NCBI GenBank assembly: GCA_017990795.1
Contig: JAGNNG010000172.1
Location: 1-5,281, forward strand
Direction: 5' to 3'
Length of the DNA stretch: 5,281 nt
Origin: Deltaproteobacteria bacterium
GTDB taxonomy: Bacteria > Myxococcota_A > Polyangia > Palsa-1104 > JAEUJZ01
This document shows positions 1 to 5,281 of this stretch, piece by piece. Every line of letters starts with the position of its first letter. The stretch's first letter is position 1. Under the pieces are notes generated by a model. It did not search any database, was not told the DNA's origin, and saw only the letters and a program-made list of their open reading frames with translations. The position numbers were made by a program, and so were the translations under genes.

Positions 1-1
1 A

Positions 2-94
2 AGCAGCACGGACCATCCCGACCAGGGCGACTCTGAGAGCCATCCCCTGCAGAGCCTTGCCTCCCCGGTCGCGCAGCCCAAGACCCCACCGCTT
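2..94 (+). other. Possible upstream coding extension of the MtfA-like gene
   Basis: In the frame of the peptidase gene there is no stop codon from base 2 to the TTG at 95, and no ATG, GTG or TTG either. About 25 of these 31 codons end in G or C, as expected for coding DNA in this genome. The translation is polar and rich in Ser, Pro, Gln and Asp, like a flexible cytoplasmic leader. The simplest reading is that the gene starts left of the window. The alternative is a true TTG start at 95 preceded by non-coding DNA that is open by chance. Confidence 0.45.
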
Positions 95-1222
95 TTGGTC
101 ACCCAAGCCAGTCTGTGGCAGCGCCTCGCACGCGCGCTGCACAGCAAGCCCACACCGCCCCCCGATAAAGCCGGGCTGCCCGATGCGCTGCGCGACTATC
201 GCATCCTGGCGGTCCTCGTCGGTGCGGCGGCGGTGGTAGCGCTGCTGTCAGTGCCCGCGATTCCTCGGCTGCTCGGTCCGCTGGGCATCTTGGCTGGCCT
301 TGTTTACTACGCGATTGCCAGTCGCCGCGAGCGCCGCCGTCGTCAGCTGATGGCCGCTCCGTTCCCCGATGCGTGGCGTGAGATCCTGCAGCGCCGGGTG
401 CAGCTGTACTCGCAGCTAGCAGGGGATGAGCGCCGCCGCTTCGAGACCGAGATCCAGATTTTCCTGGGTGAGCACCGCATCTACGCGCTGCAAGGTCTGC
501 CCGGACAAAGCGGTCACCACGCGGGCAGCAACTTCGCAATCACCGACGAGCATCGCGTGCTCATCGCCGCCAGCGCCGCCACCTTGCTGCTGGGCCGACC
601 CGAGTGGCGACTGCCCACGGTCCGCGACATCGTGGTCTATCCCACCGCCTTTGCCGAAGAGACGTACTCGATGGACGGCCACGGCCACACCATCGGCATG
701 GTCCACGCGCAGGGACCCATCCTGTTTGCCCTGGACGCGCTCGAAAGCAGCTTCCCGACGCAGCATGGTGTCCTTGCCGCCGCCTTCCCAGCCTTCTGGA
801 GTAACCACGCCCAGCCGCGCAGCCCCGCGCACCACGTCGGCATCCACGAGTTTGCCCACGTCCTAGACTTCATCGGTGCCGAGGGTCGGGCGCACGGCGT
901 CCCGGGCCTGTTGTCCTCAGGCGAAGCCCGCCGCTGGCAGCAGCAGCTAGAGCACGAGCGCCAGCGCCTGCAAGTCGGTCAGTCGGTGCTGTCGCCCTAC
1001 GGCCTGAAAAACGAAGCCGAGCTGTTCGCGGTCGCCGTCGAGAGCTTCTTTGAAGACGCAAGCCACCTGCGCGAGCACCACCCAGACCTGTACGCCCTGC
1101 TGTGCGCGTTCTTTAACCAAGACCCTGCCGCCCGCGCCCAGCACGCCCAAGCAACGCCGCAAGCTGCGCCACCACACCGGCCCTGGTTCGCCATGGGCCA
1201 GCCCATTCGCTACACCGCCTAG
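95..1222 (+). CDS. mtfA: Membrane-anchored MtfA-like zinc metallopeptidase (Peptidase_M90 family)
   Basis: The 375-residue product resembles E. coli MtfA, a zinc aminopeptidase that also binds the glucose repressor Mlc. Seen in the sequence: HEFAHVLD at residues 251-258 supplies the HExxH zinc motif (H251, E252, H255), followed by the family-typical AHGVP. NEAELFAVAVESFF (306-319) matches the AECFAVLSEYFF stretch of MtfA, making E309 the probable third zinc ligand. VVYPTAF and FNQDP also match MtfA. The product is longer than E. coli MtfA (about 265 residues) because of an N-terminal extension with two hydrophobic segments (about 37-53 and 59-75), ending in an Arg-rich RRERRRRQ stretch, and an Ala/Pro/Gln-rich tail. 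I infer a membrane-tethered enzyme with a cytoplasmic catalytic domain. The start is uncertain: TTG at 95 has no clear Shine-Dalgarno site and the frame stays open to base 2. Regulation and substrate cannot be read here; no Mlc or PTS gene is adjacent. The family call is firm; Mlc-related function is not implied. Confidence 0.88.
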   Translation: MVTQASLWQRLARALHSKPTPPPDKAGLPDALRDYRILAVLVGAAAVVALLSVPAIPRLLGPLGILAGLVYYAIASRRERRRRQLMAAPFPDAWREILQRRVQLYSQLAGDERRRFETEIQIFLGEHRIYALQGLPGQSGHHAGSNFAITDEHRVLIAASAATLLLGRPEWRLPTVRDIVVYPTAFAEETYSMDGHGHTIGMVHAQGPILFALDALESSFPTQHGVLAAAFPAFWSNHAQPRSPAHHVGIHEFAHVLDFIGAEGRAHGVPGLLSSGEARRWQQQLEHERQRLQVGQSVLSPYGLKNEAELFAVAVESFFEDASHLREHHPDLYALLCAFFNQDPAARAQHAQATPQAAPPHRPWFAMGQPIRYTA

Positions 1223-1448
1223 CCGCTCTCGACCTAGCACAGGACCCCCGCCTCTGCCCGCGCGGCCACCCGCCCCCATCCACCTACAGTCCCCAGACAC
1301 AAGCGCAGCTAGCCCTAGCAAAGTAGACATCCACCTAGCTTCGCGGCGCTTCCCATACATCTCCCACCTGAACGGGTATTCCTAGGTCTTACGTCGGTGT
1401 CTTGGGTCCAAGCAACCCACAGCTAGGGCTGCTGGCTCCCCATGTCGC

Positions 1449-1468
1449 ACTGGATAACCTGTGAATAA
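1449..1468 (-). promoter_or_regulatory. DnaA-box-like pair (one perfect, one degenerate)
   Basis: TGTGAATAA at 1460-1468 is the reverse complement of TTATTCACA, a perfect match to the bacterial DnaA-box consensus TTATNCACA. Eleven bases upstream, about one helical turn, ACTGGATAA at 1449-1457 matches the same orientation at 7 of 9 positions. I see no further clear boxes and no replication genes nearby. This may be a DnaA regulatory or titration site, or chance; an origin is not supported by two boxes alone. Confidence 0.4.
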
Positions 1469-1637
1469 CTATGTGGGCAGATGTCCTAGAGCCGCGCCCG
1501 CTGTGGACTTTGCTGTAACCGCCTATTTTTTAGGCAGTGTGGCCATTCCTGCTTGGGTCGCTCTCCGTCGGCCAGGGCTGGCTATGAGTGCGACTAAAAA
1601 TAGGAAATCTTGCATACAGTTTTTGAGCTTCCAGTCA

Positions 1638-1653
1638 GGCCCTAGCTAGGCCC
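1638..1653. repeat. CTAG-centred palindrome
   Basis: CCTAGCTAGG at 1641-1650 is a perfect 10-bp palindrome containing two back-to-back CTAG sites. It extends to 16 bp (1638-1653) with a single mismatched pair. It lies beside the AT-rich patch, mid-spacer. It could be a binding site for a dimeric protein or merely part of the local CTAG excess. Confidence 0.5.
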
Positions 1654-1678
1654 AACCATAAAACCCACAGGGCCCCTA

Positions 1679-1702
1679 GCCAAAGCGCTGGCCAAAGCGC
1701 TG
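1679..1702. repeat. Perfect tandem duplication of a 12-bp unit
   Basis: The 12-mer GCCAAAGCGCTG occurs twice head to tail (1679-1690 and 1691-1702). Each copy contains the palindrome AGCGCT. A 9-base remnant, AGCGCTGGG, recurs at 1815-1823 and matches the end of the second copy plus its flank. This may be a replication-slippage duplication or a pair of protein-binding sites. Confidence 0.7.
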
Positions 1703-1748
1703 GGCTCAGTCTGGGGGCTTCTGGCTGCTCCGGGTCTGCCCCGTCTAT

Positions 1749-1764
1749 GCCAGCGACCGCTGGC
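1749..1764. repeat. Short perfect hairpin in the spacer
   Basis: GCCAGC (1749-1754) and GCTGGC (1759-1764) form a perfect 6-bp stem with the 4-base loop gacc. No T-run follows on either strand, so it does not look like an intrinsic terminator. Confidence 0.5.
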
Positions 1765-1876
1765 GCTACTCGCGGAAGGTCGGTCCAAAAATTCGTAGGG
1801 CCTGCCTAGGGGTTAGCGCTGGGTGCGCCCAAAAAATCGGCGGCGCCCCAAAGCCCGCTAGGCCGCAGAAACCGGC

Positions 1877-1906
1877 TTGAACTGGACCTCTTTCAGAGGG
1901 TATTAT
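1877..1906 (+). promoter_or_regulatory. Predicted sigma70-type promoter of the repeat-protein gene
   Basis: TTGAAC at 1877-1882 matches the -35 consensus TTGACA at 4 of 6 positions. TATTAT at 1901-1906 matches the -10 consensus TATAAT at 5 of 6. They are 18 bases apart, within the normal range. The predicted transcript start near 1913 leaves a leader of roughly 37 bases before the ATG at 1950. It is the best -35/-10 pair I can find in the spacer. Confidence 0.55.
1887..1899. promoter_or_regulatory. Candidate operator dyad inside the promoter spacer
   Basis: CCTCT (1887-1891) and AGAGG (1895-1899) form a perfect dyad around ttc, wholly between the predicted -35 and -10 elements. A dyad in a slightly long 18-bp spacer is the layout used by MerR-type activators and also suits a repressor. 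No regulator gene is in the window; the role is inferred from position only. Confidence 0.3.
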
Positions 1907-1933
1907 CAGGCCGGGCTTTTCTGTGACCCCGAC

Positions 1934-1939
1934 GTGAGG
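1934..1939 (+). promoter_or_regulatory. Ribosome binding site that fixes the ATG at 1950
   Basis: GTGAGG at 1934-1939 is a moderate Shine-Dalgarno match, 10 bases before the ATG at 1950. An in-frame TGA at 1935-1937 overlaps it, so no upstream start is possible. Confidence 0.6.
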
Positions 1940-1949
1940 CGCATACACT

Positions 1950-4900
1950 ATGAACGAAATCGTGCAGGCTCTAGCGACACTTGAGACAGACCCCGCTCAA
2001 GCGGACGCACTGGGTAAAGTGGCAGCGCAGGCCAAGCAGGCCGCGCAAGGCAGCACAGAAGCGCAGGCCAGTGCCAAGACAGCGCTGCTAGAGGCGCTGA
2101 AGCGATGTCGCGAGCGCGGTGATGCCGAGCTGTGGATTGCGCTCTGCGACGCGACGCTCGACAGCGGCCTAGTCACGGCTGCCAGCGAGCGCGCTGATCT
2201 TTTGACCGAGAAGGCCAAGGTCTTCAGTGACGACTTGCTGCGCGATGCCGATGCGACGACGGCGCTTAATGCAGCGCTGGCGCTGGTCGACGATCACGAA
2301 GCGGCGCAGGACGCGCTGTCGCAGCTAGAGATGGTTGCGGGCAACTGGCAAAAGATCGTCAAGAAGTTCGCCGACGAGGCCAAGGTGTCCACCGATCGTC
2401 AGCTGACGACGGGCCTGCTCACCAACATCGGCGAGATCTACGCCAAGCACAGCCCCACCACCGGCGATGCGGAAGCATCCTGGAACAAGGCGCTGGCCGT
2501 TGAGCCGCGTAACCGTCGCGCCTCGCAGCACCTGGAGCGCCTGTTCCGCAGCGCGCGCCGCCTGCCCGAGCTGATCAAGGTCTACGAGCAGCGCTCCGAC
2601 AGTGCCGCGACCAAGGAAGAGCGTGTCGCGGCGCTCTTGAGCCTGGCCGACCTGTACATCAAAGAGCTGAAAAACAGCGAGTCTGCCGTCGAAGCGCACA
2701 AAAAAGCGCTGAGCATCGACCCCGCTAACGGGCGGGCTCTGGCGGCGCTGGTGGCGCTGTACACCGAGAAGAAAGACTACCCGGCGCTGATCAAGCTGTA
2801 TGAGCAGGCTCTAAAAGCCCGCCAGCGAACCGAGAGTGAGACGCAGACGATCCTAGAGATCGGTCGGCTGTACTGGCACAAGCTGGCCAACTTTGAGCAA
2901 GCCGACGAGTACTACAAGCGCGTCCGCAAGGTCGACGCTGCGCAGCCAGAGATGCTGGACTTTTACCGCGCCTTCCACGGCGGTCGTGGCGGCGGCAAGC
3001 CGAGCGCGGACGATAGCTCTAAGCTGCTGCAGATCCTGACCCAGGCGCAGAAGGTTGAGCACGACGGCCCGCGTCGCTTGGCGCTCGGCGTCGAGATGGC
3101 GCTGGTATCCGAGGCGTCGGCGGGCGGACTCGATAAGGCGATCGACATCTGGAAGTCGGTGCTCAAGCAGCAGCCCGGACATCCTGAGGCGAGCGCGGCG
3201 CTCAAGCGCCTGTACACCAAGACCGAGAAGTGGAACGCGCTGCTCGAGATGCTCAAGGAGCAGGCCGAGGCGCTGTCCAAAGACGACCCCGCGCAGCTGC
3301 AGCAGCGCATTGAGCGACTGCTAGAAGTGGTCGCCATCTATCGCGATCGCCTCAAGCTCGACGCGATGGTGATTACGACCTTTAACACCATCTTGCAGCT
3401 GTCGCCGAGCAACCTGGTGGCGCTCGACGCGCTGGCGCAAAAGTACGAGGCGATGAGTCGCTGGAACGACCTCATCGGCGTACTGCAGCGCAAGGCGGAT
3501 CTAATCGGCGAGTGGGTCAAAAACAGCGCGCCCGAGCTGTCGACGCTGCCCAGCGCTCGCACCGAGCAGGCACGGCTGCTAAAGCGCGTCGCCCAGCTGT
3601 GGATTGAGAAGTTTTCAAACCACAACCAGGCGGTCAAGCCGCTGGAAGAGCTGTACGCCATCGATCCGGACGATGCCGAGACGGTGGTCAGGCTGCGCGA
3701 CATCTACAACAAGCGCCGCAGCTGGCGCCCACTGCTAGACCTTGAGCGTCGACAGATCGACGTGATGGAAGCGCATCCCGAGCGCATCCCCGACGAAGCC
3801 GCGCGCAAAAAAGAGCTGCGCAACCGCCTGGTCGAGCTGGCCAAGCTGGCGCAGGACCGCCTGGGCGACAACGCCGAAGCCATCGCGATCTGGAATCGCC
3901 TGCTAGAGCACGACGAGGGCGACGAGGCGGCGCTGACGGCGCTTTCGGCCCTATACGATCGTGAGAAGCGGTGGCCGGCGCTGATCGAGATCATCTCTCG
4001 GCAGCGGACGCGCACCAAAGACGTCAAGAACCAGGTCGCGCACCTGGAGCGCATCGGCACGCTGCTGGCCGAGAAGCTGTTTGCCCCCGCGCAGGCCGTC
4101 GAGGTCTATCGCGAGATCATCCGGCTGCAGCCGTCGCACCAAAAGGCGATGCGCACCCTGCGCGAGCTGTACGGCCAGGCCGGTCAGTACGACGAGCTGG
4201 AGACGCTGTACGGCCAGCAAGCGCAGTGGGACGAGCTGTGCGAGGTGCTGCTGACCCTGGCCGAGCGCGTCGAGAGCTCGGCGACCAAGATCGACCTGTA
4301 CCTACGGGCCGCCAAGGTCGCCAAGACCGATCTGCACAGCCAAGAGCGCGCGCAAAAAGCCTACGAGCGCATCCTGCTGGTCGACGACAAGAACCTGGCG
4401 ACAGCGACGGCGCTGGTGCCAATTTATAAGCAGACCGAGAAGTGGCCGCGCCTGCTGGCGATGTACGAGATCCAGCTGGGTCATGCCAGCGACGATGCCG
4501 CGCGGCTGCAGCTGCAGCACAGCCTGGCCGAGCTGGCCGAGCAAAAGCTGGGCGCCAAGCCGCTGGCGTTTGCGTGGCTGGCCAAGGCCTATGCCATTCG
4601 CGAGGCGGAGGCGCTGGACTCTAAGCCGCGCCTGAAGCTGGAAGCAGAGCTTTTGCGCCTGGCCGGGGAAGCCGACACCTGGAGCGACCTGGTTGCCATC
4701 TACGCCCGCCAAGTGGCGACTCTGCCCGACGGTGACAACAAGACGGCACGACTGCGGCTGCTGGCACAGTGGTCGCAGCTGAAGCTGCAGCGACTCGACG
4801 ACGCGCGCGGCTACTGGGAGCAAGTGCTGCAGCGGCTGCCCAGCGACGAAGAAGCCATGAGCTCGCTGGAGCAGATCTTCTCGGCGCAGGAGCGCTTCCC

Positions 4901-5281
4901 CGAGCTGCTAGGCATCTATCGCCGCCGCACCGAGCTGGCCAGCGACGGTCACAAGCGCATCGAGGTGCTGTTTAAGACCGCCTCGGTGGAAGAGAACAAG
5001 CTGGGTGAGCGCGGAGCTGCCGCCGCCACGTATCGCCGCATCCTGGCCGAGCCGGAGACGGTGTCGTCGATGCCCACGACGATGCGCGCGCTGCGAGCCC
5101 TGGAGAAGATCTATACGCAGTCGGGCGACTCTGAGTCGCTGGCTGAGGTGCTGGAGCGTCAGCTCTCGCAGATTGAGTCGAACCAGGCGGGTCTGACGGA
5201 GCGCAGCGAGCGCGACATCGAGACCCAGATCATGATCAGCTTCCAGCTGGGCGAGCTGTACGAGCTGCACCTAGAGCGTCC
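1950..5281 (+). CDS. Giant TPR/HAT-type helical repeat protein, N-terminal 1,110 residues (3' end beyond window)
   Basis: The frame is open from ATG 1950 to the right edge (1,110 codons plus two bases), so the protein is larger than this. It starts MNEIVQALATLE with no signal peptide or membrane segment, suggesting a cytoplasmic protein. It is almost wholly alpha-helical, rich in Ala, Leu, Glu, Arg and Gln. A signature of roughly A-x3-L-x2-[L/I][Y/F]-x5-[W/Y/F]-x2-L recurs near residues 116, 188, 260, 332, 411, 488, 575, 658, 730, 815, 890, 966 and 1043, a period of 72-87 residues, with a weaker copy near 43. Each unit would hold about two TPR-like helix pairs, often with an A-x3-Y-x2-[I/V]L stretch before the next. 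The unit at 332 is interrupted by a Gly-rich linker (344-358, GGRGGGKPSADDSSK). TEKW recurs at 425 and 829. No catalytic motif is visible. A scaffold or protein-interaction role is inferred from the fold; partner and pathway are unknown. It likely has its own promoter at 1877-1906. Confidence 0.85.
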   Translation, partial: MNEIVQALATLETDPAQADALGKVAAQAKQAAQGSTEAQASAKTALLEALKRCRERGDAELWIALCDATLDSGLVTAASERADLLTEKAKVFSDDLLRDADATTALNAALALVDDHEAAQDALSQLEMVAGNWQKIVKKFADEAKVSTDRQLTTGLLTNIGEIYAKHSPTTGDAEASWNKALAVEPRNRRASQHLERLFRSARRLPELIKVYEQRSDSAATKEERVAALLSLADLYIKELKNSESAVEAHKKALSIDPANGRALAALVALYTEKKDYPALIKLYEQALKARQRTESETQTILEIGRLYWHKLANFEQADEYYKRVRKVDAAQPEMLDFYRAFHGGRGGGKPSADDSSKLLQILTQAQKVEHDGPRRLALGVEMALVSEASAGGLDKAIDIWKSVLKQQPGHPEASAALKRLYTKTEKWNALLEMLKEQAEALSKDDPAQLQQRIERLLEVVAIYRDRLKLDAMVITTFNTILQLSPSNLVALDALAQKYEAMSRWNDLIGVLQRKADLIGEWVKNSAPELSTLPSARTEQARLLKRVAQLWIEKFSNHNQAVKPLEELYAIDPDDAETVVRLRDIYNKRRSWRPLLDLERRQIDVMEAHPERIPDEAARKKELRNRLVELAKLAQDRLGDNAEAIAIWNRLLEHDEGDEAALTALSALYDREKRWPALIEIISRQRTRTKDVKNQVAHLERIGTLLAEKLFAPAQAVEVYREIIRLQPSHQKAMRTLRELYGQAGQYDELETLYGQQAQWDELCEVLLTLAERVESSATKIDLYLRAAKVAKTDLHSQERAQKAYERILLVDDKNLATATALVPIYKQTEKWPRLLAMYEIQLGHASDDAARLQLQHSLAELAEQKLGAKPLAFAWLAKAYAIREAEALDSKPRLKLEAELLRLAGEADTWSDLVAIYARQVATLPDGDNKTARLRLLAQWSQLKLQRLDDARGYWEQVLQRLPSDEEAMSSLEQIFSAQERFPELLGIYRRRTELASDGHKRIEVLFKTASVEENKLGERGAAAATYRRILAEPETVSSMPTTMRALRALEKIYTQSGDSESLAEVLERQLSQIESNQAGLTERSERDIETQIMISFQLGELYELHLER

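Larger units (their letters stand above)
1850..1919. repeat. Inverted repeat flanking the downstream promoter
   Basis: AAAGCCCG at 1850-1857 is the exact reverse complement of CGGGCTTT at 1912-1919. The arms are 54 bases apart and bracket the predicted promoter at 1877-1906. The right arm ends in four T residues, but the long loop and short U-run make a terminator unlikely. An 8-bp repeat at this distance could arise by chance. Confidence 0.3.
1223..1949. other. Long non-coding spacer between the peptidase and repeat-protein genes
   Basis: No convincing gene lies in these 727 bases: the short open frames lack ribosome sites and family resemblance. Reading left to right it contains a C-rich stretch (about 1240-1290), the dyad CTTGG-gt-CCAAG (1401-1412), DnaA-box-like sites (1449-1468), the inverted repeat GCCTA-ttttt-TAGGC (1521-1535), an AT-rich patch (1594-1627), a CCTAGCTAGG palindrome, a tandem 12-mer, a GCCAGC-gacc-GCTGGC hairpin, two similar cc-aaaaa-tcg stretches (near 1785 and 1829), and the promoter of the downstream gene. 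CTAG occurs 12 times, far above its density in the flanking genes. No stem followed by a U-run is visible after the peptidase stop, so its terminator was not identified. Confidence 0.7.

Noticed and set aside
416..859. Long open frames on both strands overlapping the peptidase gene
   Set aside because: Shadow frames caused by high GC content; the main frame has clear M90 family motifs.
1521..1535. GCCTA-ttttt-TAGGC as a terminator for the peptidase gene
   Set aside because: The stem is only 5 bp and AT-containing, the T residues are in the loop rather than after the stem, and it lies 300 bases past the stop codon.
1461..1649. 62-codon forward open frame starting with GTG in the spacer
   Set aside because: No Shine-Dalgarno site, no recognisable similarity, and its start overlaps the DnaA-box match; composition looks non-coding.
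1912..1920. CGGGCTTTT as an intrinsic terminator
   Set aside because: Its only matching stem arm is 54 bases upstream across a predicted promoter, and the T-run is only four bases.
1766..1948. 60-codon minus-strand open frame in the spacer
   Set aside because: It reads back through the predicted promoter, has no ribosome site and encodes an unremarkable Pro/Gly-rich peptide.
1223..1949. CRISPR array, tRNA or other structured RNA in the spacer
   Set aside because: No regularly spaced repeats, no cloverleaf or conserved tRNA arms, and no recognised riboswitch core was seen.
4302..4823. 173-codon minus-strand open frame, and similar antisense frames across 2325-5270
   Set aside because: They mirror the Leu/Gln/Arg-rich codons of the repeat protein; antisense open frames are expected where CTG, CAG and CGC codons dominate.

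Overview
The window is GC-rich (low 60s % by eye, strong G/C preference at third codon positions). It holds two forward-strand protein genes separated by an unusually long 727-bp non-coding spacer. Gene 1 is a membrane-anchored relative of the MtfA zinc peptidase family (Peptidase_M90). Gene 2 is the first 1,110 codons of a very large tetratricopeptide-type (TPR/HAT) repeat protein that runs off the right edge. The composition, the long spacer and a giant soluble repeat protein suggest a Myxococcota/deltaproteobacteria-like or related large-genome bacterium, but nothing here is a phylogenetic marker, so this is a weak inference.

Layout: 1-94 is open in the frame of gene 1 and looks coding, so gene 1 may begin left of the window. 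95-1222 is the MtfA-like metallopeptidase: two N-terminal hydrophobic segments, then a catalytic domain with an HExxH motif and a downstream glutamate ligand, ending at TAG. 1223-1949 has no convincing gene. It holds a perfect DnaA-box match beside a degenerate one, a 12-bp tandem duplication, several short dyads, a clear excess of CTAG (nearly always CCTAG/CTAGG), and at its right end a good sigma70-type promoter and Shine-Dalgarno site for gene 2. 1950-5281 is the repeat protein, with a hydrophobic/aromatic repeat signature recurring every 72-87 residues.

Nothing links the two genes functionally. They share a strand, but the long spacer and the separate promoter argue against one operon. 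I see no mobile element, CRISPR array, RNA gene or recognisable defence system. The most noteworthy items are the atypical membrane-tethered MtfA-like peptidase, the length and regularity of the repeat protein, and the structure of the spacer (CTAG excess, DnaA box, dyad inside the promoter).
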